Source: CAYSLU01 sp964431965 (GTDB lineage: Bacteria; Verrucomicrobiota; Kiritimatiellia; CAIKKV01; CAYSLU01). From it: 62,415 nucleotides of DNA. Positions 9,061 through 17,065 of this stretch are shown here, piece after piece. The notes beneath the pieces are model-generated. The model saw only the letters and a list, made by a program, of their open reading frames with translations. It made no database searches and was not told the origin of the DNA. The DNA lies in contig CAYSLU010000023.1 in NCBI GenBank assembly GCA_964431965.1, positions 1-62,415 of the forward strand. The letters are read 5' to 3'. Made by a program: the position numbers and the translations under genes. Within the stretch, counting starts at the first letter, position 1. Every line of letters starts with the position of its first letter.

Positions 9061-9679
9061 TCGGGCGTTCGTCCAGGACGGCGTCGCGACAACCTCCCGA
9101 CTCAAGGTGAGGGCGGGTCCGGGCTTGGCATACCCCGACGTGGGCGTCCTGGATGCCGGGGCTGTTGTCACGGTTCGGACCCAGTTGGTCGACTGGCTTC
9201 AGATCGATGCTCCCACTTCCTCTGTTCTGTGGGTGAGTCGGTCCTTTCTGCGCCCGCCCCGCCTGGCTGTTCCTGCCGAAGTGTCCCGCCTGCCCCCGAA
9301 GCCGGCGCCTCCGTCTCCTCCGGCGCTCGCTCGCCCTGCGCCGCCGCCCCCGGCCTCGGCTCCGCCGCCTGGCCCGCAACGGGTTCCGGCTCCCGAGGAC
9401 TTGGTTCAGAAGGGGCTGATACCGATCGAGGCCCAAGGGGAGGTCGTGACGCTCGAGGGTGCTCTGCGCCCGGCCGCGTACCTGCTGGGGCCGCCGAGCC
9501 GGTATCGCCTGGTCGAGTCGGAAGGCGCGGCCACGCGCACCGTGTGTCACCTGAGGGGGAACACCGCGCAGCTCGACGGCTTCATGGGGCAGCGCGTGGC
9601 GATCACCGGCCCGCAGTACTGGCTTGTCGGCGTCCGCGAGCCCATGGTTGTGGTCGAGCGCATCCTGCCCCGTCCGTGA
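8822..9679 (+). CDS. Exported protein with two SH3b domains
   Basis: A 285-residue protein starting at GTG with GGAGGAGG at 8808-8815, a strong ribosome site that decides this start. N-terminal signal: MTARWWCIPMLGVAAFGAFA-Q. Two tandem bacterial SH3 domains follow, about residues 27-80 (VLRDRVNMRARPDGTAEVVG) and 85-140 (SRLKVRAGPGLAYPDVGVLD); these typically bind peptidoglycan or other wall material. A Pro/Ala-rich linker (about 145-190) leads to a C-terminal domain of unknown type. Its first 239 nt overlap the tail of the pseudouridine synthase frame. Likely periplasmic or envelope role; partner unknown. Confidence 0.82.
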   Translation: MTARWWCIPMLGVAAFGAFAQDPIQSRWEVLRDRVNMRARPDGTAEVVGQLSSGAVVTVVQVAEEWVGVRPPGGTGLWVNRAFVQDGVATTSRLKVRAGPGLAYPDVGVLDAGAVVTVRTQLVDWLQIDAPTSSVLWVSRSFLRPPRLAVPAEVSRLPPKPAPPSPPALARPAPPPPASAPPPGPQRVPAPEDLVQKGLIPIEAQGEVVTLEGALRPAAYLLGPPSRYRLVESEGAATRTVCHLRGNTAQLDGFMGQRVAITGPQYWLVGVREPMVVVERILPRP

Positions 9680-9705
9680 AGCAGGGCAGGGCCGAGGGCC
9701 GGTCG

Positions 9706-10536
9706 CTACAGGGCGGCCAGGGCTTCCTGAACATCGCGGATGACGAAGTCCGGCGTGGAGGCCCCCGCGGTCAGTCCCACCGTGCGGACCCCGTCCAGGT
9801 CCCGGGGCTTCAACTCGGCGCGAGTCTCGATATGGACGGTGGGGCGCAGCGTCCGAGCCAGCTGGACGAGCCGCATGGTGTTGGCGCTGTGGCGGCTGCC
9901 CACGACTACGAACGCGTCCACCTGCTCGGCCATCGTCACCAGCTCGGCTTGGCGGTTCTTGGTGGCGTCGCAGATGGTGTCCAGCACCACGACGTTCTGA
10001 AACCGGGCCCGGCTGGCGGCGGCGATGCGCGAGTAGTCCTCCGGGAACTGCGTGGACTGGGCGCACACGCAGACGGGATCCATATCCGGCAGATCCGCCA
10101 CCTCCTCCGGGCGCGTGACCACGTGGCCCCGGCCTTCGGCGTAGCCCACCAGGCCGGCCACCTCCGCATGTCCGGGATCGCCGAAGATCAGGATGTGATA
10201 GCCCCGCGCGACATGCATGCGGATCAGGCCGTGGATCCGGGCCACGTCCGGGCATGTGGCGTCCACCAGAGCGACGGGCAGCTGACGCAGGGACTGGCGC
10301 CGGTCCGGCGGTATGCCGTGTGCGCGGATGACCAAGGCTCCCTCGCGAAGCGCCCACGGATCGTCGGCCTCTACGATTCCCTGCTCGCGGAGCTCCCTCA
10401 GGACCGGCTCGTTGTGGATCAGCGGCCCGTCGGTATGGATCGGTCCCGGGCGGTCCCGGCGCAGCGCCTGCGCCTTTTCGACCGCCCGCTTCACTCCCCG
10501 GCAGAAGCCGGCCGTTGTGGCGATGAGAACCTTCAC
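9706..10536 (-). CDS. ispH: 4-hydroxy-3-methylbut-2-enyl diphosphate reductase
   Basis: IspH (LytB) makes IPP and DMAPP in the last step of the MEP isoprenoid pathway with a [4Fe-4S] cluster. The 276-residue protein keeps the three cluster cysteines: C12 (TTAGFCRGV), C95 (DATCP) and C189 (DTICDATKNRQ). Other family motifs are VIRAHGI, GHAEVAG, STQF and GASTP. The start is GTG at 10536. A TACTAT box lies only 6 nt upstream (10548-10543), so the transcript may begin at or next to the GTG, with no Shine-Dalgarno. Divergent from rex. Confidence 0.95.
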   Translation of the reverse strand: MKVLIATTAGFCRGVKRAVEKAQALRRDRPGPIHTDGPLIHNEPVLRELREQGIVEADDPWALREGALVIRAHGIPPDRRQSLRQLPVALVDATCPDVARIHGLIRMHVARGYHILIFGDPGHAEVAGLVGYAEGRGHVVTRPEEVADLPDMDPVCVCAQSTQFPEDYSRIAAASRARFQNVVVLDTICDATKNRQAELVTMAEQVDAFVVVGSRHSANTMRLVQLARTLRPTVHIETRAELKPRDLDGVRTVGLTAGASTPDFVIRDVQEALAAL

Positions 10537-10542
10537 GGACCC

Positions 10543-10548
10543 ATAGTA
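10543..10548 (-). promoter_or_regulatory. -10 element of ispH (possible leaderless start)
   Basis: TACTAT on the minus strand, with 6 nt between it and the GTG start codon. Seventeen nt further up, CTTCCC is a poor -35. The spacing puts the predicted transcription start at the first base of the GTG. Confidence 0.4.
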
Positions 10549-10599
10549 TCACGGCCCCGCCGACAGGGAAGCGCTGCGGCGCCGGAATGGCGTTCGCAA

Positions 10600-10607
10600 T
10601 TTGACAA
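10600..10607 (+). promoter_or_regulatory. possible Rex half-site upstream of rex
   Basis: TTTGACAA is identical to the right half of the stronger Rex-type operator at 19298-19315, but the left half here does not match. It lies 58 nt before the rex start and could support autoregulation. Weak. Confidence 0.25.
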
Positions 10608-10664
10608 ATGGCCGTGCGGCATGCACCATCTCGGACCAGACGGATGCCTTCGCGGACGTTCACC

Positions 10665-11318
10665 ATGAAAAACCGAGCTCCCAACGACATTCCGGCATCC
10701 GTCGTGAGGCGCTTTCCCAAGTACTATGCCTACGTGCAGCGGCGCCGGCGCGACGGGGGCGAGTGGGTCTCGTCTCAGGATCTGGGCGAAGCGTTGGGGC
10801 TTACGAGCTCGACGGTCCGGCAAGACCTGTCGCACGTTGATTTCTCCGGCATTTCAAAGCGCGGATATTCCACGGTCGGCCTCGAGCACGTGCTCGCGCG
10901 CGTGCTGGGTGCCGATCAGGAGCTCCGCGTCGTGATTGTCGGCGCCGGCAATCTTGGCCGCGCGCTGGCGCTCCACGGCGAGTTTGCCGGGAAAGGCTAC
11001 CGGATCGTGGGGATCTTCGACAGCTCCCCCCGCCTGGCCGGCCGGACAGTGGGGACGCTCACCATCCAGCCGATGAAGGACCTGGCTGCGGCGGTGAAGC
11101 GGCGCAAGGCGGATATCGGCATCATCGCCGTGCCCTCGGAGTCCGCCCAGTCCGTGGCCGACCAGCTCGTGCTGTCCCGCATCCGGGGGCTGCTCAACCT
11201 GGCTCATGTACACCTGCTGGTTCCCCGGCGCGTCTCGGTGGTCGACACCCGCATCGTCGCGAGCCTCCAGGAGCTGTCCTACGCCATCCGATCGAATCGG
11301 TTCGGCCGCCCGACCTGA
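10665..11318 (+). CDS. rex: Redox-sensing transcriptional repressor Rex
   Basis: Rex senses the NADH/NAD+ ratio and releases DNA when NADH is high, derepressing fermentation and hydrogenase genes. The 217-residue protein has an N-terminal winged helix (IPASVVRRFPKYYAYVQ, VSSQDLGEALGLTSSTVRQD, followed by LSHVDFSGISKRGYSTVGL) and a Rossmann domain (VVIVGAGNLGRALA, VGIFDSSP) ending in a domain-swap helix (VASLQELSYAIRS). ATG 10665 is chosen because it places the conserved IPxxVVRR near the N-terminus; ATG 10644 is an alternative. It lies directly upstream of the hydrogenase locus, which contains a Rex-type operator. Confidence 0.95.
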   Translation: MKNRAPNDIPASVVRRFPKYYAYVQRRRRDGGEWVSSQDLGEALGLTSSTVRQDLSHVDFSGISKRGYSTVGLEHVLARVLGADQELRVVIVGAGNLGRALALHGEFAGKGYRIVGIFDSSPRLAGRTVGTLTIQPMKDLAAAVKRRKADIGIIAVPSESAQSVADQLVLSRIRGLLNLAHVHLLVPRRVSVVDTRIVASLQELSYAIRSNRFGRPT

Positions 11319-11381
11319 TCCTTTTTCGCCCGCGCCCGGGCCATTCTTTCGGCTGTACCCCTCGCCTGAACCGTCATAAAC

Positions 11382-11407
11382 TTAACGGTATCGAATTAAC
11401 GATATAC
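11382..11407 (+). promoter_or_regulatory. AT-rich direct and inverted repeat upstream of the hydrogenase locus
   Basis: TTAACG occurs at 11382-11387 and 11396-11401 (period 14), and GTATCG at 11388-11393 is mirrored by CGATATAC at 11400-11407. It is a conspicuous AT island in a GC-rich gap between rex and the first gene of the locus, so it probably contains the promoter or an operator. I could not assign a clear -35/-10 pair. Confidence 0.4.
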
Positions 11408-11436
11408 GGCCCCGGCCGCCGGGGCGGGAGCGGGCG

Positions 11437-11787
11437 GTGAATCTGGACGAAATGGCGACGCGGCTGTCGCTGCAGGACGTGACGCCGGCCCTGGCGGGCG
11501 GCGCCCGAGACGTGACGCGGGCGTACGTGGCCGACCTCCTGAGCGACGCGCTGGCGCGTGCGCCGGAAGGCGGGGTGCTCGTCACCGTGCAGACCCACCT
11601 GAACGTCGTCGCGGTCGCCGCCCACGCCGGACTGGCGGCCGTGATCTTTGCGAACGGGCGCGTGCCGGAGCCGGGTGTTCGGGCGCGCGCGGAAGCGGAG
11701 CGGATCCGGCTGTTCGTGGCGCGGGAGACGGCGTTTGACGTCGTCGGACGGCTCTACGCGGAGGGGCTCCGGGGGGGGCGCATGTGA
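11437..11787 (+). CDS. DRTGG-domain-like protein, first gene of hydrogenase locus
   Basis: A 116-residue soluble protein of the small DRTGG-like type (LVTVQTHLNVVAVAAHAGLA, AVIFANGRVPEPGV, IRLFVARETAFDVVGRLY). Such proteins sit at the head of NAD-linked [FeFe]-hydrogenase operons in many anaerobes together with PHP and ATPase partners (from memory); their biochemical role is unsettled. Start is GTG at 11437 with GGGAG about 6 nt upstream. The stop overlaps the next gene by 4 bases (GTGA), indicating translational coupling. Confidence 0.72.
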   Translation: MNLDEMATRLSLQDVTPALAGGARDVTRAYVADLLSDALARAPEGGVLVTVQTHLNVVAVAAHAGLAAVIFANGRVPEPGVRARAEAERIRLFVARETAFDVVGRLYAEGLRGGRM

Positions 11788-12509
11788 CGTGGGTTGCGGC
11801 GGATCTTCACATCCACACGGCGCTGTCGCCCTGCGCGCACCGGGAGATGGCCCCGCCGGCGATCGTGGACCGGGCCTGCGCCCGGGGGCTTGGGCTGATC
11901 GCGGTCTGCGACCACAACGCCGCGGGCAACGCGGAGGCTGTGCAGAGGGCCGCCGGCGGGCGCCTGGTGGTGCTGGCCGGACTCGAGCTGGCGACGGCGG
12001 AGGACATCCACGTGCTGGGGCTGTTCCCGGATGTCGGGCGGGCAGTGGCGGCCGCAGACGCGGTTGGGGTAAGCCTTCCGGACGGCTCCCGCCGGCCGGT
12101 CGGCGGTCAGTGGTTGCTCGACGCGGAGGGGCGGGTGCTGGGGCAGGAGACGCGGATGCTGGCTGCGGCGTCCAGCCTCGGGCTGGCCGATGCCATCGCG
12201 CTCGTGAAGGGGCACGGCGGCCTGGCCATCGCCGCGCACGTGGACCGGCCGTCGTTCAGCGTGGTCAGCCAGCTGGGGTGCTGGCCGCCGGGGATGGCCT
12301 TCGACGCCGTGGAGATTTCGGCGGCCGGGGTGCTGGCCCGCCGGGATCAGGAGTGGGCGGCCCTGGGCGTGGCGATGGTGACCGGATCGGACAGTCACTA
12401 CCTGGCCGACATCGGCTGCTGCTGGACGGAGCTGCGGATGGACCGCCCGGGGCTCGAGGGTGTCGCGGGTGCGCTGGCGTGCGGGGCGTGGAGGATCCGC
12501 CATGCATGA
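11784..12509 (+). CDS. PHP-domain metal-dependent phosphoesterase
   Basis: A 241-residue PHP protein. Metal-binding motifs: DLHIHTALSPCAH, VCDHN, GLELATAEDIHVLGLF, AAHVDRP and TGSDSHYL. The family hydrolyses phosphoesters, often nucleotides; the substrate here is unknown. GTG start within the GTGA overlap with the DRTGG gene, and its own stop overlaps the start of the ATPase gene by 8 bases, so the three genes are tightly coupled. This trio heads the hydrogenase operon, which suggests a regulatory or assembly job (inference). Confidence 0.85.
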   Translation: MTWVAADLHIHTALSPCAHREMAPPAIVDRACARGLGLIAVCDHNAAGNAEAVQRAAGGRLVVLAGLELATAEDIHVLGLFPDVGRAVAAADAVGVSLPDGSRRPVGGQWLLDAEGRVLGQETRMLAAASSLGLADAIALVKGHGGLAIAAHVDRPSFSVVSQLGCWPPGMAFDAVEISAAGVLARRDQEWAALGVAMVTGSDSHYLADIGCCWTELRMDRPGLEGVAGALACGAWRIRHA

Positions 12510-13068
12510 TCTGTCGCTCCACGTGCTCGATCTGCTGGAGAACGCCATCCGGGCCGGCGCTACGGCGGTGACGGTGTCGGTGACGGACGACGCGGCGGGA
12601 AATGCCATTGGCGTGGTCGTCGAGGACAACGGGCCGGGGCTGCGCGTGGGTGCCGAGACGGCCGCGGATCCGTTCTACACGACGAAGCCCGGGAAGCGAA
12701 CCGGCCTGGGGCTGAGCCTGTTCCGGGCGGCGATGGAGGAAGCGGGCGGGCGGGCGGAGCTCGGCCGGTCCGACCTGGGGGGCTTGCGGGTCTGCGGCGT
12801 CATGGTCCGCGATCACGTCGATCGCAAGCCGATGGGCGACCTGGCGGCGACTCTGTGGTCGGTCGCGTGTACGAACCCCGGGCTTGCGGTCCGGCTTCGG
12901 GTGACGGCGGGGGGGCGCTCGGCGGAAGCGGAGTCGGTCGCAGCGGCGGACGACCCGGTGGCGGCCGCCGATCGGCTGGCGGAGGATGCTCGGAAGGCGC
13001 TGTCGCTCGTGCCGGCGCCGGATGGTGCGATCGTGTGGCACGAGCGGGAGATGAGGCGCCATGGCTGA
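12502..13068 (+). CDS. GHKL-type ATP-binding protein (anti-sigma-factor/kinase-like)
   Basis: A 188-residue stand-alone GHKL ATPase domain: N-box LLENAIRAGA, G1-box VVEDNGPGL, and the G2 region DPFYTTKPGKRTGLGLSLF. It lacks a dimerisation/His-phosphotransfer domain, so it resembles anti-sigma serine kinases (RsbW/SpoIIAB type) or a detached histidine-kinase catalytic domain. GGAGG lies upstream of ATG 12502. Stop overlaps the NuoE gene by 8 bases. It may act with the DRTGG and PHP proteins; target unknown. Confidence 0.8.
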   Translation: MHDLSLHVLDLLENAIRAGATAVTVSVTDDAAGNAIGVVVEDNGPGLRVGAETAADPFYTTKPGKRTGLGLSLFRAAMEEAGGRAELGRSDLGGLRVCGVMVRDHVDRKPMGDLAATLWSVACTNPGLAVRLRVTAGGRSAEAESVAAADDPVAAADRLAEDARKALSLVPAPDGAIVWHEREMRRHG

Positions 13069-13600
13069 ACGAAGATCGGCGTGCGCATGCGCGACGGCCG
13101 AGCCGCCGCGCAAGAAGCTGTTCGGGCGGCTCGATGCGCTCATCGGCGAGTACCGGGGCAAGGATGGAGCCCTGATCCCTGTGCTTCAGCAGGCGCAGGG
13201 CATTTTCGGGCATCTGCCCGAGGACGTGCTGAAGCGAGTGGCGCTGGGGCTGGGCAAGCCGTTCAGCGAGGTGGCCGGCGTGGTGAGCTTCTACGCGTTC
13301 TTCTCGACCCAGCCCCGCGGCCGGCATCTGGTGCGCGTCTGCCTGGGCACCGCCTGCTACGTGCGGGGCGGCAAGCAGGTTCTGGACGCCATCAAGAAGG
13401 AGCTGGGGATCGACGTCGGAGAGACGACCCGTGACCGGCAGTTCACGCTCGAGGTGGCCCGCTGCTTCGGCGCATGCGGCTTGGCGCCGGCCGTGAACAT
13501 TGACGACGAGATCCACCAGCGCGTGAAGCCGGCGCGCGTCCGGGAACTGCTCGGACGGTATGCGGCCCGGAAGCCGGCCGGAAGGAGGGTTAGCGCATGA
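13061..13600 (+). CDS. hydC: NuoE-like [2Fe-2S] subunit of first hydrogenase module (HydC1)
   Basis: A 179-residue thioredoxin-fold [2Fe-2S] protein (24-kDa subunit of complex I family). The four ligands are C94 and C99 (VCLGTACYVRGG) and C135 and C139 (RCFGACGLAP). In HydABC-type enzymes this subunit carries electrons near the NuoF flavin. Starts inside the end of the ATPase gene (8-base overlap) and overlaps the following ferredoxin gene by 4 bases, so it is part of the same operon. It is a paralogue of HydC2 at 25285. Confidence 0.93.
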   Translation: MAERRSACACATAEPPRKKLFGRLDALIGEYRGKDGALIPVLQQAQGIFGHLPEDVLKRVALGLGKPFSEVAGVVSFYAFFSTQPRGRHLVRVCLGTACYVRGGKQVLDAIKKELGIDVGETTRDRQFTLEVARCFGACGLAPAVNIDDEIHQRVKPARVRELLGRYAARKPAGRRVSA

Positions 13601-13968
13601 CGCGACGGATTGAAAGCCCCGAGGATCTGACGAGGTTGAGGGACAAGGCCCAGGCGGAGATCGACCTGCGGAGCGGCCCTCGTGACATGACGGCGACGGT
13701 CCACATGGGCACTTGCGGGATTGCCGCCGGCGCGCGCGATGTGCTGGCCGCGCTGGCGGCGGAACTGCGGCGGGCATCCGCATCCACGGTCCTGCTCAAG
13801 CAGTCCGGCTGTGCCGGCTTGTGCGCCGAGGAGCCGATGCTGACGCTGACGGATCGGGAGGGGCAGTCCTTCCGGTACGGCAAGCTGGACAGGGCGCGGG
13901 TGAGCCGGATCGTGCGGGAACACGTGACGGCGGGGCGCCCGGTGCTCGAGTTCGTGATCAATCGGTAG
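13597..13968 (+). CDS. small thioredoxin-like [2Fe-2S] ferredoxin (HndB-like)
   Basis: A 123-residue protein with VHMGTCGIAAGARDVL and LKQSGCAGLCAEEPM, the pattern of the small ferredoxin-like subunit found between NuoE and NuoF in NADP-reducing hydrogenase operons (HndB type, from memory). Only three cysteines are in the usual cluster positions, as the first motif has a single Cys, so cluster content is uncertain. ATGA overlap with the preceding gene. The second module (21354-25815) has no counterpart. Confidence 0.78.
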   Translation: MTRRIESPEDLTRLRDKAQAEIDLRSGPRDMTATVHMGTCGIAAGARDVLAALAAELRRASASTVLLKQSGCAGLCAEEPMLTLTDREGQSFRYGKLDRARVSRIVREHVTAGRPVLEFVINR

Positions 13969-13987
13969 CGCGAGAAGCGGAGGAACC

Positions 13988-16900
13988 GTGAACGTCACGA
14001 GGAGTCATGTCCTGGTGTGCGTGGGCTCGGGCTGCGTAGCGTCCGGCGCGCTTGGGGTCCGCGAGGCGCTGGAGGCGGCCATCGCGAAGCACGGCCTCGC
14101 GGGTGAGATCAAGGTGGTCGGGACGGGCTGCCTGGGGCCCTGCGCGGTCGGCCCGGTTGCCGTCGTCTACCCGGAGGGCGTCTTCTATCAGAACCTCACG
14201 GCAGGGGACGCCGAGGAGATCGTCGTGGAGCACCTGCTCAAGGGCCGGGTGGTGCAGCGGCTGGTGCACGAGGCCCCCCGGACGGGCCGGCGCATTCCGG
14301 CTCTCGACGAGGTGCCGTATTTCCGCAAGCAGCAGAAGATCGTGCTGCGCAACTGCGGAATCATCGACCCGATGAAGATCGTCGACTACATCGCGCGCGA
14401 CGGCTACCAGGCGCTGGCCCGGGTTCTGACGACGATGAAGCCGGACGAGGTCATCGCGGAGATGAAGCGGTCCGGGCTTCGGGGGCGCGGCGGCGCCGGC
14501 TTCCCCACGGGGCTGAAGTGGGAGCTGTGCCGGCGGTCCGCCGGCGACGTGAAGTACGTGCTGTGCAATGGCGACGAGGGCGACCCCGGAGCTTTCATGG
14601 ACCGGAGCGTGCTGGAGGGGGATCCGCACAGCGTGCTGGAGGGCATGGCCATTGCCGGCCGCGCCATCGGGGCCGCTCAGGGGTATGCCTACATCCGCGC
14701 CGAGTACCCGCTGGCGGTGGAGCGCTTCGCCCACGCGATCCAGCAGGCGAAGGCGTACGGCCTGCTCGGGCGCGACATCATGGGCTCGGGCTTTGCCTTC
14801 GATGTCGAGATCCGCATGGGCTCGGGCGCATTCGTCTGCGGCGAAGAGACCGCCCTCATGCGGTCGATCGAAGGGCACCGCGGCGAACCGCGCCCGCGTC
14901 CCCCGTTTCCGGCGCAGCAGGGGCTGTGGGATCGGCCCAGCGTCCTCAACAACGTGGAGACCCTGGCGAACGTGCCGGTCATCGTGCTGAAGGGGGCGGA
15001 CTGGTATGCGTCCATCGGCACGGCCCGGAGCAAGGGCACCAAGGTGTTCGCGCTCGCTGGCGCGGTGAACAACACCGGGCTGGTCGAGGTGCCGATCGGC
15101 ACGCCGCTGGGCGAGATCATCTTCGACATCGGCGGCGGGATCCGAGGCGGGAAGGCGTTCAAGGCGGCGCAGATCGGGGGGCCGTCGGGCGGATGCATCC
15201 CGAAGGAGTACCTGAACGTTCCGGTCGACTACGAGTCCCTCAACGAGCTCGGAGCCATCATGGGGTCGGGCGGGCTGATCGTCATGGACGAGGACACGTG
15301 CATGGTGGACATGGCCCGGTTCTTCCTGGATTTCGTTCAGGACGAGTCGTGCGGGAAGTGCGTTCCGTGCCGTATCGGGACCCGGCGCATGCTGGAGATC
15401 GTGACGCGCATCTGCGAGGGCCGCGGCGAGGAGGGCGACATCGAGCGCCTGATCGAGCTTGGCGGACAGATCAAGGACACGGCCCTGTGCGGACTTGGCC
15501 AGACGGCGCCCAATCCCGTGCTTTCCACGATTCGTCACTTCCGGCACGAATATGAGGCGCACATCCGCGATCGGAGGTGCCCGGCGGGTGTCTGCGGCGC
15601 GCTTTTTCGCGCGCCCTGCACCAACGCCTGCCCGGCGGGTGTGAACGTGCCGGGCTACGTGTCGTTGACCGGCGAGCGCCGCTTCTCCGAAGCGCTGAGG
15701 CTGCACCGCGACCGGAATCCGTTCGCCGCCGTGTGCTCGCGCGTGTGCTTCCATCCGTGCGAGAGCAAGTGCCGCCGGGCGATGCTCGACGAGCCTCTCG
15801 CCATACGGTCGCTCAAGCGGTTCATGGCGGATCACGAGCGCGTTCCGCAGCTGCCGGAGATCCGGAAGAGCGCCGCGAACGCGAAGCGAAAGGTCGCCAT
15901 CGTCGGTGCGGGGCCGGCCGGCCTGACGTGCGCCTACTTCCTGGCCCGGCTGGGCTATGCGCCGAAGGTGTTCGAGTCGGAGCGGTCGCCGGGCGGCATG
16001 CTGGTGCAAGGCATCCCGGCCTATCGCCTGCCCCGCTCCATCCTCGACCGCGAGGTCCGGATGATCCGGGCGCTCGGGGTGACGATTCGGACGGGCCGGG
16101 CACTGGGCCGGGATTTCACGCTCTCGGATCTGCGGAGGCAGGGGTTCGAGGCCGTCTTTCTTGCCGTTGGAGCCCCCCTCGGCCAGAGGCTGGGCGTGCC
16201 GGGGGATGACCTCGACGGTGTGGTGGAGGGAATGGCGTTTTTGCGGGCGTTCAACGCGGCCGGCCGTGTTCCGGTCGGCCGGACCGTCGTCGTGATCGGC
16301 GGCGGAAACGCGGCGATCGACGCCGCCCGGACCGCCCGCCGCCTGGGGGCGGAGTCGGTCACCATCCTCTACCGCCGGACCCGCGATGAGATGCCGGCGT
16401 GGGGGGAGGAAGTCGAGGAGGCGGAGAAGGAGGGCGTGATCCTGAAGGTGCTGACCGCCCCGAAGGCGATCGCCGGGAGCGCGGGCCGCGTCTGCGGCGT
16501 GGAATGCTCGTCCATGGAGCTGGGGGAGTTCGACCGCAGCGGGAGGCGGCGACCGAAGGAGCGCGACGGTCACGGATTCGCGGTTGACGCCGACATGGTG
16601 ATTGCGGCGATCGGCCAGTCTCTCGACGCGCCGTCCCTCCTGGGGGATGTGTCCGTCGAGCTGACGAAGGGCGGGTATATCGCGGCCGACCCGAGATCCG
16701 GCCGGACGTCCGTCGAGTGGCTGTTCGCGGGGGGCGATGCCGCGACCGGCCCGTCGTCCGTAACCGAGGCGATCGGGCAGGGGGAGCATGCGGCCGAGGG
16801 CATCGACCGATTCCTGACGGGTGAAGGGCACGCCTTCTGGCGTGAGTTCCGCCCCGTGGACACCGCCTTCGACCCCGATGCGGAGCCGGCGGCCTACCGG

Positions 16901-17065
16901 CGTGCCGTGGCGGCGCTGCTGCCGGTGGGACGGAGAAGGCGGAATTTCGCCGAGGTGGAACGGGGCTATGCTTCGGCTGTGGCGCTGAAGGAGGTGCGGC
17001 GCTGCCTGAGGTGCGACTACCGCGAGCCGGCGAACCTGGAGGAGGGCGCACCATGCCGAAGCTGA
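13988..17065 (+). CDS. hydB: HydB1: NuoF-type NADH-binding subunit fused to GltD/NfnB-like NADPH oxidoreductase
   Basis: A 1025-residue fusion. Residues 1-95: thioredoxin-like [2Fe-2S] domain (VCVGSGCVASG, GTGCLGPC). About 110-535: NuoF core with FMN/NADH site (SGLRGRGGAGFPTGLKW, CNGDEGDPGAFMDR), SLBB-like region, and the [4Fe-4S] ligands CGKCVPCRIGT. From about 543, instead of the usual ferredoxin tail, there is a complete GltD-type module: two-cluster N-domain (CTNACPAGVNVPGY, CSRVCFHPCESKCRR), FAD site VGAGPAGLTCAYF (about 640), NADPH site IGGGNAAIDAARTARRLG (about 771), and FAGGDAATGPSSV near the end. It should connect NAD(H), NADP(H), iron-sulfur carriers and HydA1; direction is unknown. 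hydA1 begins 13 bases before its stop. Confidence 0.9.
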   Translation: MNVTRSHVLVCVGSGCVASGALGVREALEAAIAKHGLAGEIKVVGTGCLGPCAVGPVAVVYPEGVFYQNLTAGDAEEIVVEHLLKGRVVQRLVHEAPRTGRRIPALDEVPYFRKQQKIVLRNCGIIDPMKIVDYIARDGYQALARVLTTMKPDEVIAEMKRSGLRGRGGAGFPTGLKWELCRRSAGDVKYVLCNGDEGDPGAFMDRSVLEGDPHSVLEGMAIAGRAIGAAQGYAYIRAEYPLAVERFAHAIQQAKAYGLLGRDIMGSGFAFDVEIRMGSGAFVCGEETALMRSIEGHRGEPRPRPPFPAQQGLWDRPSVLNNVETLANVPVIVLKGADWYASIGTARSKGTKVFALAGAVNNTGLVEVPIGTPLGEIIFDIGGGIRGGKAFKAAQIGGPSGGCIPKEYLNVPVDYESLNELGAIMGSGGLIVMDEDTCMVDMARFFLDFVQDESCGKCVPCRIGTRRMLEIVTRICEGRGEEGDIERLIELGGQIKDTALCGLGQTAPNPVLSTIRHFRHEYEAHIRDRRCPAGVCGALFRAPCTNACPAGVNVPGYVSLTGERRFSEALRLHRDRNPFAAVCSRVCFHPCESKCRRAMLDEPLAIRSLKRFMADHERVPQLPEIRKSAANAKRKVAIVGAGPAGLTCAYFLARLGYAPKVFESERSPGGMLVQGIPAYRLPRSILDREVRMIRALGVTIRTGRALGRDFTLSDLRRQGFEAVFLAVGAPLGQRLGVPGDDLDGVVEGMAFLRAFNAAGRVPVGRTVVVIGGGNAAIDAARTARRLGAESVTILYRRTRDEMPAWGEEVEEAEKEGVILKVLTAPKAIAGSAGRVCGVECSSMELGEFDRSGRRRPKERDGHGFAVDADMVIAAIGQSLDAPSLLGDVSVELTKGGYIAADPRSGRTSVEWLFAGGDAATGPSSVTEAIGQGEHAAEGIDRFLTGEGHAFWREFRPVDTAFDPDAEPAAYRRAVAALLPVGRRRRNFAEVERGYASAVALKEVRRCLRCDYREPANLEEGAPCRS

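Noticed and set aside
11382..11407. Rex operator before the first hydrogenase unit
   Set aside because: The TTAACG copies are direct, not inverted; no 18-bp Rex palindrome fits.
13958..16831. 957-codon open frame on the minus strand
   Set aside because: It is antisense to hydB1, which has full conserved domains; the long antisense frame is a product of high GC.
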